From: Tolypothrix brevis GSE-NOS-MK-07-07A
GTDB taxonomy: Bacteria > Cyanobacteriota > Cyanobacteriia > Cyanobacteriales > Nostocaceae
Assembly (NCBI GenBank): GCA_019358985.1
Contig: JAHHIJ010000013.1
Coordinates: forward strand, 94,788 to 158,787
Length of the DNA: 64,000 nucleotides
Direction: 5' to 3'
Part shown: positions 51,929-61,055 of the stretch, one piece after another
How positions within the stretch are numbered: the stretch's first letter is position 1
Layout of the letters: each line of letters starts with the position of its first letter
Translations under genes and position numbers: made by a program
The notes under the pieces: model-generated
Seen by the model: the letters and a program-made list of their open reading frames with translations, nothing else
Databases searched by the model: none
What the model was told of the DNA's origin: nothing

Positions 51929-54913
51929 ATGAGCTATACAACAGTTAACACTGAAACATTTCTCAAAGCGATCGCACCTTTTGATCAACTTTCACAAATC
52001 GCACTATCTAAAGTATCACAACAAGCGCAGTTATTGCGCTACCGCATGGGACAAACAATTGTCATGCGGGAAAAAATACCCGCTGTAATTTCAATTATTT
52101 TTGAAGGACAAGCCCGGTTATTAGGATACGATCCCAAAAGTCAGATGCCGGTAACTTTAAAGTTACTGCAACCTGGTGATATTTTAGGTTGGGTTGGATT
52201 GATTCGGGGAGTTGGTTGTGAAACAGCGATCGCATCAAGTGAAACTATCTGTATAACTATAAAGAGTACCGATTTTCTCACACTTGTACAACAAGAAAAA
52301 GCTTTTGCATCTTACTTTAACAATAGTGCGGAGTTAATCGAAGTCTTTGATTTGTTAGCAGCAGAACTGCAAAGTCGTGCAGATAATGAATTATTAATCG
52401 AAGCAACTAATTCAAACTCTTTGAAAGAATTAGCTTTGAAGCTTCATTCCCAAACTCAAGTTGTCAATCTTCCCCAAGATTCTAGCCAATTGCCAAGCGA
52501 TCGTTTATGGTTAATTAGTGGGGGAAATATTCCACAAGATATAATTGCCACTCGCTATAATCCTGAAACGCACCCCACAAAAGGAAAGCATCTGCGTTTA
52601 CTCAGCTTTCCCGACAATATTTTCCCCCCCTTTGTAGAGACGCGATTAATCGCGTCTCTACCCCCCTCCCGTGACGATATCCCCTACGCAGCAGATGAAC
52701 CAGAAGGAAGACAGGTAGAAACTTCTAGTTTGAAAAAATATCCATATGTGCGCGGTAGTGGTAAAGTGGATGCTGTTCTAGCTTGCTTTCAAATGTTGAG
52801 TAAGCAATTGAATTTGCCTTTTCGTCGGGAAGTTCTGCGTAAGATTTTGCTTTCCCAGGAACGACGAACAGGTTCGCTATCGTTGCAGCAATGTGGAGCG
52901 ATCGCAGAATCACTCGGTTTAAATGCTCAACTTATTAGTTTACCAGTTAACGCCGTCGGACGACTTCAAGCACCGGCGATTGTGCAATGGCAAGATAGTT
53001 TTGCCCTACTTTACGAAATCAATCCTCAAGCGATCGTTTTAGGAATTCCCGAAGTTGGAGTTTTACGACAAAAAACCGCAGACGTTGCTAGCATTCTCCT
53101 ACAATCGGCAACCAAATTAGATGAATCTCCAAAAGAAACCGTTCCCATTTTGTTGCTGCAACAAACTAGATATACACCACAGCAAAAGTTTGGCTTAAGT
53201 TGGTTTCTACCTTCTTTATATAAATATCGTCAAGTCCTAATAGAAGTATTTATTGCCTCATTCTTTGTCCAATTGTTTGGGTTAGCAAACCCGTTAATGA
53301 CCCAAGTTATTATCGACAAAGTTTTAGTGCAGAACAGCGCTGATACGTTGCAAGTATTGGGGATTTTTCTCATAGTCATTGCAGTATTTGAAGCAATCCT
53401 AACTAGCATTCGGACATTTTTATTCGTCGATACCACCAATCGAATAGACTTAGCGCTGGGTTCGCAAATTATTGACCATTTGCTACGTTTACCTTTACGA
53501 TACTTTGAAAGACGACCTGTAGGTGAATTATCAACACGAGTAAATGAGTTAGAAAATATTCGCCAATTCTTAACCGGTACAGCCTTAACAGTGGTTTTAG
53601 ATGCGGTGTTTTCAGTTATTTATATTGTGGTAATGTTTATCTACAGTTGGCTACTGAGTTTAGTAGCACTCTCCACATTACCATTCTTCGTACTACTAAC
53701 AACATCAGTTTCGCCAATTGTCCGACGACAACTGCGAACAAAAGCCGAACGCAATGCCGAAGCGCAATCTCATTTAGTTGAAGTACTATCAGGTATCCAG
53801 ACAGTAAAAGCGCAAAATATCGAATTGCGATCGCGTTGGCAATGGCAAGAACGTTATGCTCGTTATGTAAGTGCCGGTTTTAAGACAGTTCAAACATCCA
53901 CAGCAGCAGGTTCCACCAGCAACTTCTTAAGTCAACTTTCCGGTTTATTAGTATTGTGGGTAGGAGCTTATTTAGTACTCAAAGGCGAACTTACTCTAGG
54001 GCAATTAATCGCCTTTAGAATTATAGCAGGTTACGTCACCAGTCCATTACTGCGATTAACGCAACTGTGGCAGAACTTCCAAGAAACAGCGCTTTCTTTG
54101 GAACGATTAAGTGATATTATCGACTCACCTACAGAATCATCCGAAAGCGATCGCGGTAACATTCCCATGCCAATGATTCAGGGTTCAGTTAAGTATGATA
54201 ACGTATCTTTCCGCTTCAATCCTAGCGGTCCGCTACAACTTAATAATATCAACTTAGAGTTTCCCGCTGGTATATTTATCGGGATAGTCGGTCAAAGTGG
54301 TTCCGGCAAAAGTACTTTGATGAAACTTATACCGCGTTTGTATCCTTTAGAATCAGGTAGAATTTTAATCGATGGTTACGACATCAACAAAGTCGAACTT
54401 TATTCCTTAAGAAAACAAATCGGTATCGTACCACAAGACACGCTCTTATTTGATGGAACAATCCAAGAAAATATCGCTTTAAATCATCCAGACGCAAGCT
54501 CAGAAGAAATTATCGAAGCTGGGAAAATTGCCTTTGCTCACGAGTTCATTATGAACCTAGCCAACGGTTACAATACTAGAGTTGGGGAGCGTGGTGCATC
54601 ACTTTCTGGGGGACAACGACAACGAATAGCGATCGCTCGAACCATCCTCCAAAACCCGCAAATGCTCATTCTCGACGAAGCTACCAGTGCGTTAGATTAC
54701 GAATCAGAACGGCAAGTTTGTTTAAATTTAGCCCAAGCATTTAAAGGACGCACAGTTTTCTTTATTACCCATCGTCTCACCACAATTCGCAACGCCGATT
54801 TGATTTTAATGCTCGATCAAGGTTTTGTAGTTGAACAAGGAACCCATCAACAATTAATGAGTGAAAAAGGTCGTTATTACTGTTTATATCAACAACAAGA
54901 AGCACAACTTTAA
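51929..54913 (+). CDS. Type I secretion ABC exporter with cNMP-like and degenerate C39 domains
   Basis: 994 residues from ATG 51929. Order: cyclic-nucleotide-binding-like domain (about 10-140), a linker, a C39-peptidase-like domain (about 265-400), six transmembrane helices (about 425-705) and an ATPase domain (about 745-990) with Walker A GQSGSGKST (about 787), signature LSGGQRQR (about 893) and Walker B MLILDEATS. In the C39-like domain the position of the catalytic Cys reads KVDAVLACF where active enzymes have DCG, so it is probably a non-cleaving cargo-binding domain as in HlyB. Residues about 236-245 are coded by a palindromic repeat inserted in frame. Cargo unknown. Confidence 0.9.
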   Translation: MSYTTVNTETFLKAIAPFDQLSQIALSKVSQQAQLLRYRMGQTIVMREKIPAVISIIFEGQARLLGYDPKSQMPVTLKLLQPGDILGWVGLIRGVGCETAIASSETICITIKSTDFLTLVQQEKAFASYFNNSAELIEVFDLLAAELQSRADNELLIEATNSNSLKELALKLHSQTQVVNLPQDSSQLPSDRLWLISGGNIPQDIIATRYNPETHPTKGKHLRLLSFPDNIFPPFVETRLIASLPPSRDDIPYAADEPEGRQVETSSLKKYPYVRGSGKVDAVLACFQMLSKQLNLPFRREVLRKILLSQERRTGSLSLQQCGAIAESLGLNAQLISLPVNAVGRLQAPAIVQWQDSFALLYEINPQAIVLGIPEVGVLRQKTADVASILLQSATKLDESPKETVPILLLQQTRYTPQQKFGLSWFLPSLYKYRQVLIEVFIASFFVQLFGLANPLMTQVIIDKVLVQNSADTLQVLGIFLIVIAVFEAILTSIRTFLFVDTTNRIDLALGSQIIDHLLRLPLRYFERRPVGELSTRVNELENIRQFLTGTALTVVLDAVFSVIYIVVMFIYSWLLSLVALSTLPFFVLLTTSVSPIVRRQLRTKAERNAEAQSHLVEVLSGIQTVKAQNIELRSRWQWQERYARYVSAGFKTVQTSTAAGSTSNFLSQLSGLLVLWVGAYLVLKGELTLGQLIAFRIIAGYVTSPLLRLTQLWQNFQETALSLERLSDIIDSPTESSESDRGNIPMPMIQGSVKYDNVSFRFNPSGPLQLNNINLEFPAGIFIGIVGQSGSGKSTLMKLIPRLYPLESGRILIDGYDINKVELYSLRKQIGIVPQDTLLFDGTIQENIALNHPDASSEEIIEAGKIAFAHEFIMNLANGYNTRVGERGASLSGGQRQRIAIARTILQNPQMLILDEATSALDYESERQVCLNLAQAFKGRTVFFITHRLTTIRNADLILMLDQGFVVEQGTHQQLMSEKGRYYCLYQQQEAQL
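52634..52661. repeat. Palindromic core inserted in frame in the ABC exporter gene
   Basis: GTAGAGACGCGATT and AATCGCGTCTCTAC form a perfect 28-bp palindrome with C-tracts on both sides (CCCCCCC before, CCCCCCTCCC after). It is read as part of FPPFVETRLIASLPPSRDD in the linker between the cNMP-like and C39-like domains. Confidence 0.9.
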
Positions 54914-54952
54914 TTGGATAGTCGATAACTGTTAACCAACAAAAAACAACCA

Positions 54953-56395
54953 ATGAATTTTGAATTTGACCAACCTGTAATTTTACAGCGATCGCCTATA
55001 TTATCACGAGCAGTACTTTGGGGTATTGTTGGTGTAACGAGCTTCACGCTAATTTGGTCTGCTGTTGCAAAAATTGAAGAAGCGATTCCAGCAACTGGTA
55101 AACTAGAGCCACAAGGAACAGTCAGAGAAGTTAAAGTACCCCTGAATGGCTTAGTAAAAGAAGTTTATATTAAAGACGGTCAACAAGTTAAGAAAGGAGA
55201 CTTGCTATTGCGTCTTGATCACACTGCACAAAAAGCGCAAAAAGTCTACTTGCAGAAAGTTCGTAATAATTTACTACAAGAAAATCAATTTTATCAATCC
55301 CAAATGAGTGATAAAGTTCGCGTACCGTTAAAAAATCAGATAAAATTGCCTGAAGAGATCGCAATCTTAACGAAAAATCGTGCAGGTTTGGTTGCAGAAA
55401 ATCAACTTTATCGAGTGCAACTTTCCGGAAAATCCTCAGGAGTCAATTTGACACCCGATCAGCAATTACGCTTGCAAACCAATCAGCAAGAACTGAAAAC
55501 CAAAGCTACGACTGTGAAATTAGAAGCCTCGCAATTAGAAAAGCAGGTGATACAAAATCAGGTAAAATTGGCGAATGCGAAAAACGTTTTAAAAATAAAT
55601 CAAGGCATTCTCAAAGACTTAGAACCGTTGTTTAAACAAGGTGCGATCGCTCGTCTACAATACTTACAGCAAGAGCAGCAAGTTAGCACTCAGCAGTCAG
55701 ATGTCGATGAATTAACCCAAGAAGGAGAACGTTTGAAATTAGCGATCGCACAATCTGGGGAACGTCTGCAAAACACCATGTCTGCGTCCAACCAAGATTT
55801 ATGGACGAAAATAGCCGATAATGATAAACGCATCGCAGAAATAGACAGCCAATTAAAAAAGGCGATCGTTGAAAACGAAAAGAACATTGCCGAAATGGAT
55901 AACCAAATCAGCCAAAATCAAGTTTCTTTAGATTATCAAGAAATTCGTTCCCCAGTCAATGGTATAATATTTGATTTGAAAGCTAGCAACCCTGGATTTG
56001 TTGCCAATTCCACCGAACCAGTTCTCAAAGTTGTCCCAGAAAACTCTCTCAAAGCCGAAGTATTCCTAACCAACAAAGACATTGGTTTCGTTAGAGCAGG
56101 AATGCCAGTAGATATAAGAATAGACTCCTTTCCCTTCAGCGAATTTGGTGACATTAAAGGTACACTAGAATCCATTGGTTCCGATGCTTTACCACCTACC
56201 GAAATTCGTCCCTACTACAGCTTTCCCGTCACAGTACGTTTAAATCAGCAAGCACTTATACTCAAAGATAAACAACTACCTCTTCAATCAGGCATGTCAG
56301 TAAGTGTTAACATCAAACTCCGAAAACGCACAATCTTAAGCATCTTCATCGACGGATTTACCCAACAAATAGAAAGCCTCAAATTCATGAGATAA
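54953..56395 (+). CDS. HlyD-family membrane fusion protein
   Basis: 480 residues. One N-terminal transmembrane helix (about 20-40, VLWGIVGVTSFTLIWSAV), lipoyl/biotinyl halves (GTVREVKVPLNGLVKEVYIKDGQQVKKGDLLLRL near 60 and RSPVNGIIFDLKASNPGFV near 330), a long coiled-coil hairpin between them (about 90-320), and a C-terminal beta-barrel. It links the ABC exporter to an outer-membrane TolC-type channel, which is not encoded here. It starts 39 bp after the ABC gene and is the last gene of the PPIase-ABC-HlyD operon. Confidence 0.92.
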   Translation: MNFEFDQPVILQRSPILSRAVLWGIVGVTSFTLIWSAVAKIEEAIPATGKLEPQGTVREVKVPLNGLVKEVYIKDGQQVKKGDLLLRLDHTAQKAQKVYLQKVRNNLLQENQFYQSQMSDKVRVPLKNQIKLPEEIAILTKNRAGLVAENQLYRVQLSGKSSGVNLTPDQQLRLQTNQQELKTKATTVKLEASQLEKQVIQNQVKLANAKNVLKINQGILKDLEPLFKQGAIARLQYLQQEQQVSTQQSDVDELTQEGERLKLAIAQSGERLQNTMSASNQDLWTKIADNDKRIAEIDSQLKKAIVENEKNIAEMDNQISQNQVSLDYQEIRSPVNGIIFDLKASNPGFVANSTEPVLKVVPENSLKAEVFLTNKDIGFVRAGMPVDIRIDSFPFSEFGDIKGTLESIGSDALPPTEIRPYYSFPVTVRLNQQALILKDKQLPLQSGMSVSVNIKLRKRTILSIFIDGFTQQIESLKFMR

Positions 56396-56422
56396 ACGTA
56401 GTAACCGCTTCAGCGGTTTCTA

Positions 56423-56525
56423 ATATCATGTCCGTTTGATTAACAATAATAAAAACATCGCAACCGTCGTAGAGACGTTCCGGTGGAACGTCTTTACATT
56501 GTAAGTAATTTACCGGACATAATAT
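56423..56525. repeat. Family-1 element, 103 bp
   Basis: Left end ATATCATGTCCG, right end CGGACATAATAT (11 of 12 matches), interior TTTGATTAACAATAATAAAA, core GTAGAGACGTTCCGG/GGAACGTCTTTAC. Almost the same as 35860-35964 in length and wings. It lies between convergent genes, 21 bp from one stop codon and 27 bp from the other. Confidence 0.85.
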
Positions 56526-56545
56526 AAGTCCATAATTAATAGCCA

Positions 56546-57766
56546 TTACAAATTATTGGAATTTTGAGGGTGTCCACAATGTTTACAATGTGGCAAATTT
56601 TGGTAAGTAAGATTGTGGCAGTTTTGGCATTCAACGTATTGATAATAACCGCAGTGCGGGCAGTAAACATCATTGTGCTGAATTTTCTTAGCACAATTGA
56701 GACAGCGTGATTTTTGAACTCTGCTAGCTGCTTGGAGTTTAGGATTAAAGACAATATTTTGGAGAAACTTGATAATTCCAAAACCAATAAGTGGAATCAG
56801 CAACACATAAGCATAACTAACTAAGAAAAGTAAACCACCAAAAAGGGTGCTAACAATATCAAAGATAAACTGAAATATTGCACCGATTTGCAGAAATTCA
56901 AATACTTTAAGTAATAGCGGGATAAAAAAGATAACCAGCAAATGCCAGCTAATTAGCGAGATGAGTCCATGTCCTCTCCTCTGAGCAAATTTATAACTTG
57001 ATAAAGCAACAACAATCAGCGGCAAAAGAAACAGAGACTGAAAAGCAAGCTGAATACTTGGATACCAAAATGACGCTTGTTTATAGCCCTTTTCAACTGC
57101 CATAAATTGATCGTTATCCTTAAGGAAAGTTATAAAATTAACACTTTCTGGTTTTGCAAGCAGTACATTTTTCAGATTAGAAATTTCATTCTTCAAGTTA
57201 GAAATTTTTCTGCTGTTTTGGTCTAACTCCTGCTTGGCTTTTTCAGCACTCACTGAATTAATTGATTTCCCTGGAGCTTGACCTGCTATTTTTTCTAAGA
57301 GCGTTGAGTCATATTGAGCGCGAATATTACGATTGGTTTGTTCAAGTGAATTAATATCTGCTTCTTTCCGAACAATGCTCTTGATGATTTGCTGCTTCTC
57401 ATCAGAATTTTTAATCTTATCTTTAGAAGTTGCATAATTCAAGCATATTTCAGAAACCTTACCTAGATGTCCTGCTTGTGGTTGTTGATAAGTTTGCTGT
57501 AATGTTGGTGAAAGTTTTAAAATTTGATAATCTTTATCTTTCGCAGTTTCTGCCCGGTAATTTTTCCACTCGGAGTAACATGGATAAACCTGAGTCGGGT
57601 TCAGATGCCATTTGCTAATATCATCCAAACCCGTAAAAACATTAATTAAAATAAAAATGTCAATCAAAATAATGACAATCAAGCTCACTTTATTTAGTGG
57701 TTCGTTGTTGATTGTCCTTGAATTACTAAAAAATTGACTGAAAAGACGACGTATTCTGGCAAACAT
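56546..57766 (-). CDS. Membrane protein with C-terminal zinc ribbons
   Basis: 406 residues, family not recognised. One transmembrane helix at about 27-45 (VSLIVIILIDIFILINVF), a Gln/Asn/Lys-rich soluble or extracytoplasmic segment with coiled coil (about 60-220), three more helices (about 240-345) and a C-terminal cytoplasmic double zinc ribbon: CLNCAKKIQHNDVYCPHC and CQNCHNLTYQNLPHCKHC (about 357-400). Zinc-ribbon membrane proteins are often regulators or assembly factors, but no function is claimed. ATG 57766. It converges with the secretion operon. Confidence 0.7.
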   Translation of the reverse strand: MFARIRRLFSQFFSNSRTINNEPLNKVSLIVIILIDIFILINVFTGLDDISKWHLNPTQVYPCYSEWKNYRAETAKDKDYQILKLSPTLQQTYQQPQAGHLGKVSEICLNYATSKDKIKNSDEKQQIIKSIVRKEADINSLEQTNRNIRAQYDSTLLEKIAGQAPGKSINSVSAEKAKQELDQNSRKISNLKNEISNLKNVLLAKPESVNFITFLKDNDQFMAVEKGYKQASFWYPSIQLAFQSLFLLPLIVVALSSYKFAQRRGHGLISLISWHLLVIFFIPLLLKVFEFLQIGAIFQFIFDIVSTLFGGLLFLVSYAYVLLIPLIGFGIIKFLQNIVFNPKLQAASRVQKSRCLNCAKKIQHNDVYCPHCGYYQYVECQNCHNLTYQNLPHCKHCGHPQNSNNL

Positions 57767-57795
57767 ATTATTTTTTAACAGGACTTACGAAAAGG

Positions 57796-57898
57796 GCATT
57801 GCTGAATTGATGTATGAATCCTTGTAAAGACGTTCCGCCGGAACGTCTCTACGACGGTTGCGTTGTTTTTATTACTGTTAATTAAACGGACATGATAT
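57796..57898. repeat. Chimeric element: family-2 left wing, family-1 right wing
   Basis: Left wing GCATTGCTGAATTGATGTAT and GAATCC match the family-2 element at 34995. The core GTAAAGACGTTCCGCC/GGAACGTCTCTAC is followed by ACGACGGTTGCG and the family-1 wing TTTTTATTACTGTTAATT, ending CGGACATGATAT (57887-57898). Confidence 0.7.
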
Positions 57899-57917
57899 AG
57901 CTCCTAACTTCATCATT

Positions 57918-58118
57918 ATAATTACGAAAGAAAATGACCAAATTTTTGCTCAAGCTACTGCACAATCTCAAGTTTAAATCTACCCAGAATCGAAAACTGA
58001 ATATTTCTACACGCTAATTTCTGCCCAAATAACTTTTGTCAAAAATGAAGAAGGAGAAGTGAGTGAGTTAATTCTGCACTACAATAGACAAGAAATACCT
58101 GGTAAAAAGATTAAATAA
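57918..58118 (+). pseudogene. Remnant of a beta-lactamase/peptidase C-terminal (DUF3471-like) domain
   Basis: Sixty-seven codons in one frame read ITKENDQIFAQATAQSQV, an in-frame TAA, then IYPESKTEYFYTLISAQ, ITFVKNEEGEVSELILH and YNRQEIPGKKIK before a stop at 58116-58118. The order and wording match the C-terminal domain found on serine hydrolases and peptidases (TGQP..IYPES...F....AQITF..DE.GEV..LILHQNG). The catalytic part is absent upstream, where a repeat element now stands. The internal stop and missing domain mark it as broken. Confidence 0.7.
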
Positions 58119-58228
58119 GTATTAACATTTACCTTAAGCAGATTCACGGATCTCAGATTGTTTCTTGCCCAGATATAACATGATGATAGTCTGAGCGTGG
58201 ATGTCCTACTGTACTGTGGCTATAAACT

Positions 58229-59608
58229 ATGGAACTTTTGCTGAAAACTTATGATTCTGCTCTCTTCAACAAAATAGGCTTCTATGTTGGTCAAGCAATT
58301 ATTGCCATTCAAGACAAGCAACCAGAATTATTGCTGGAAAAATATAGAAACATATCTTGGAGTAGCCGACATCAATCTAGTTTAACAGCAAAACTAACCG
58401 AAATACTTTGCCAAAGTGACGACTGGGACACATTAATTAATAAATTGCAAGTATTTCTAAAAGCTTTATTAATTCCTGAATCCTTCAACTCACCAATATT
58501 AATAAAATTAATTGAAGATATTCGTTTACTAAATCCGGCAAAAGTTGAGTTAAATGGTTCAAACAGCCTCAACACAATTAACCGGGTATCATCAGAAATA
58601 GTAACTAATGGCTCTTTATCGCAAAGAAAAATAGCAATTTTACTTTTAGATGCAGAAAACCTACAAATAAACGCCGAAACTGAACAATTCTTAACAACAG
58701 TTTGTACTTGTCCAATTCAAGTTAAAATTGCCTTTGCTAATTGGCGCAGCATGGGTAAACTAGATGTTGAATTTCACCAGCGTGGTTACGACTTAATTCA
58801 TGTCCCCGCAGGTAAAGATCATGCTGATGGAAAAATGATAGCCTTTGGTTCGTCAATTCATGAGCATTATCCAAAAGCCAAGGAAGTTTTAGTTTGTTCC
58901 TCAGACACAGTAATGACTAACCTGTGCAACCATCTTCAGCAAAATGGATTAACAGTGTATCGGGTTAACAAGCAAGGAAACAATATAACGATATTAAATA
59001 GTAAAAGTGGTAATAAACATACTCATTCACTTTTGAAACCACCTTCAATTGAAGAATTAAATGCCCAGATTAAAAATATAATAATATCTGAGGAAAAGCG
59101 CACTTCAAATCAATGGTTTAAACTATCTGAGATAGCGCAAATATATTATAAAAAGTACAACTTCAACATAAGTAAAATTGTATCTTATAGCCTTCCGGGT
59201 AAGACAACCAAAGATATTTTTCTTGACAAATCAGAGTTTGTTGTACACCAACTACCAAACGATAACGAATTATATTTAGCCCTATTTGAAATGTCTCAGC
59301 TAAATAAGGCAGTTAGTAATAATGATGTAGAAAACAAAGAGATAAATACGAAAGCAGATTTGGAACAAGCTTTAGTGAATACCATAATTGCTTTAGTAAC
59401 TAAAACTTCAAACCTTTATATTCCTATTGAAATTTTAAGGGCTAATTTTAATCAGCAGTACGGTCAAGGAATGGCTAACATTTTAAAAAAATTAGACTTG
59501 AATGTTAAATATATTACTTTTTTGAAATCATGCGATTCTTTGGAGCTACAAAAAATAGGCGATCGCTGGCATGTAGCACTACGTCAAGCTAAGAGTGTTA
59601 CAATCTAG
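58229..59608 (+). CDS. NYN-domain putative RNase with OST-HTH/LOTUS-like domains
   Basis: 459 residues. Middle NYN (PIN-like) domain about 128-265: KIAILLLDAENLQIN gives the first acidic site, FANWRSMGKLDVEFHQRGYDLIHVPAGKDHADGKMIAF the D-x-K-D type centre, and VLVCSSDTVMTNLCNHLQQNGLTVYRV the last acidic site. Two C-terminal segments (about 273-375 and 395-455) look like OST-HTH/LOTUS winged helices, a pairing known from RNA-handling NYN proteins. The N-terminal 120 residues are helical and unassigned. It is probably an RNA-binding nuclease; targets unknown. ATG 58229 is the only early start. Confidence 0.75.
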   Translation: MELLLKTYDSALFNKIGFYVGQAIIAIQDKQPELLLEKYRNISWSSRHQSSLTAKLTEILCQSDDWDTLINKLQVFLKALLIPESFNSPILIKLIEDIRLLNPAKVELNGSNSLNTINRVSSEIVTNGSLSQRKIAILLLDAENLQINAETEQFLTTVCTCPIQVKIAFANWRSMGKLDVEFHQRGYDLIHVPAGKDHADGKMIAFGSSIHEHYPKAKEVLVCSSDTVMTNLCNHLQQNGLTVYRVNKQGNNITILNSKSGNKHTHSLLKPPSIEELNAQIKNIIISEEKRTSNQWFKLSEIAQIYYKKYNFNISKIVSYSLPGKTTKDIFLDKSEFVVHQLPNDNELYLALFEMSQLNKAVSNNDVENKEINTKADLEQALVNTIIALVTKTSNLYIPIEILRANFNQQYGQGMANILKKLDLNVKYITFLKSCDSLELQKIGDRWHVALRQAKSVTI

Positions 59609-59918
59609 TAGCATTTCATCAGCATTCACTCAGCGTTACTCTGCGCTTACCTCAGCGTCCCTCTGCGTTTAACCTCATGCTCTTTATTATGTATAATGTA
59701 AATAAATGTCAAGAACACAATACATGATAAAGTAATTGTGAATACGTTGGTTTAGCCACTCAATCATGAGTATCGCGCCATATTAACTCTATTATGTTTT
59801 TTTTCGGGTCAAAAACAAAGCTGTTCTTACTTAATCTAGCTTAGGAAAGACCTGAAAATCCGGCAAAAAAGCCAAAATCTAGAGACAGATAAGCTATTGC
59901 GCTGGATTTTCGTAATTT
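59609..59918. other. Intergenic region
   Basis: About 310 bp. Imperfect repeats of the CAGCGTTACTCTGCGCTTACC type lie near 59626-59672. It is otherwise AT-rich, with no gene recognised; the HPPD promoter presumably lies at the right side. Confidence 0.5.
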
Positions 59919-61004
59919 ATGAAAATTGCTCACGTTCATTTCTACGTAGAAGATGCACTCGTTTGGCAAGATTGGTTTGTCAGCCATCTCGGCTTTCAAG
60001 CAGTAACAGATTATATGATCCCCCTAACCTTGACAAACGAGTGCAACGAGTACGGATCGTTTCACACTTGCACAAAAGTAGTCAAAAGTGCTGCTGTCTG
60101 CTTTTTGCTGTCTTCACCACTGTTACCCACAAGTCCAGTCGCTGAGTTTCTGCGTCAGCATCCCCCTGGTGTGGCAGATGTCGCTTTTGATGTCGAAGAT
60201 GTCGAAAAAGCGATCGCTCTGGCTGCACAACACAACGCCAAAATCATAGAACCGATTCAAAGTCAAGAATACATCAAGTGGGGCAAAATCTCCGCTTGGG
60301 GTTCCTTGACTCATACTTTGATAGAAAGGGGACGACAAGGGGGACAAGGAGGAATTTCTTCCACATCCCCCCCTCCCCCCCTCTCCCCCTCTCCCATCAC
60401 CGCTATAGATCACATCGTCCTAAACGTAGCTCAGGGTGATTTAGAACGTGCTGTGACTTGGTATGAAGAGGTTCTCGATTTTCAACCCCAACAAGCGTTT
60501 AAAATTAAAACCGATCGCTCTGCTTTGCACAGCCGAGTTATGCTTTCACGTAACGGCGGTGTACAATTGCCAATTAATGAACCGGCTTCGGCTCATTCTC
60601 AAATTCAAGAGTTTTTGGATGTGAACCGGGGAGCGGGAATTCAACATATCGCTTTGCAAACACCCAATATTGTGGATGCGATCGCTCTTTTTCGCGCTTG
60701 TGGTTTATCCTTACTTCCAGTTCCTCAAACCTATTACTCGCAGCTAAAACAGCGAGAAAAACTGCCGCTTTCAGCCCTAGAACTGGAGGCGATCGCCCAA
60801 CAAGAAATTTTGGTAGACTGGAAAGAAGATACTCAAAAAGCAGTACTGCTACAAATTTTCACCCAGCCAATTTTCGGACAGCCTACCTTCTTCTTTGAGT
60901 TTATCGAGCGTCGTTTTCAAGCTCAAGGTTTTGGTGAAGGTAATTTTCGCGCTTTGTTTGAAGCGATTGAAAAGGAACAAATCAAACGCGGTAGCCTGCA
61001 TTGA
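59919..61004 (+). CDS. hppD: 4-hydroxyphenylpyruvate dioxygenase
   Basis: HPPD turns 4-hydroxyphenylpyruvate into homogentisate, a precursor of tocopherol in cyanobacteria. 361 residues, two VOC modules. The C-terminal one holds the three iron ligands: His in ITAIDHIVLNV (about 168), His in GIQHIALQT (about 247) and Glu in PTFFFEFIERR (about 327), plus GFGEGNFRALFEAIE at the end. The N-terminal one begins AHVHFYVEDALVWQDWF. The linker between modules (about 136-162) contains GRQGGQGG and SPPPPLSPSP, coded by a dispersed G/C-tract repeat. The start ATG 59919 matches the family. Confidence 0.92.
   Translation: MKIAHVHFYVEDALVWQDWFVSHLGFQAVTDYMIPLTLTNECNEYGSFHTCTKVVKSAAVCFLLSSPLLPTSPVAEFLRQHPPGVADVAFDVEDVEKAIALAAQHNAKIIEPIQSQEYIKWGKISAWGSLTHTLIERGRQGGQGGISSTSPPPPLSPSPITAIDHIVLNVAQGDLERAVTWYEEVLDFQPQQAFKIKTDRSALHSRVMLSRNGGVQLPINEPASAHSQIQEFLDVNRGAGIQHIALQTPNIVDAIALFRACGLSLLPVPQTYYSQLKQREKLPLSALELEAIAQQEILVDWKEDTQKAVLLQIFTQPIFGQPTFFFEFIERRFQAQGFGEGNFRALFEAIEKEQIKRGSLH
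60324..60405. repeat. G-rich/C-rich inverted element inside the HPPD gene
   Basis: AAAGGGGACGACAAGGGGG and GACAAGG, an AT-richer centre (AATTTCTTCC), then runs CCCCCCCTCCCCCCC and CTCCCCCTCTCCC. The same kind of element lies inside the Omp85 gene and between genes. It is in frame at the linker of the two HPPD modules. Confidence 0.75.
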
Positions 61005-61055
61005 AAAGATAATACGATTTAAGCTAGTCTGTAAATAAAATTTACATTTCCCTAA

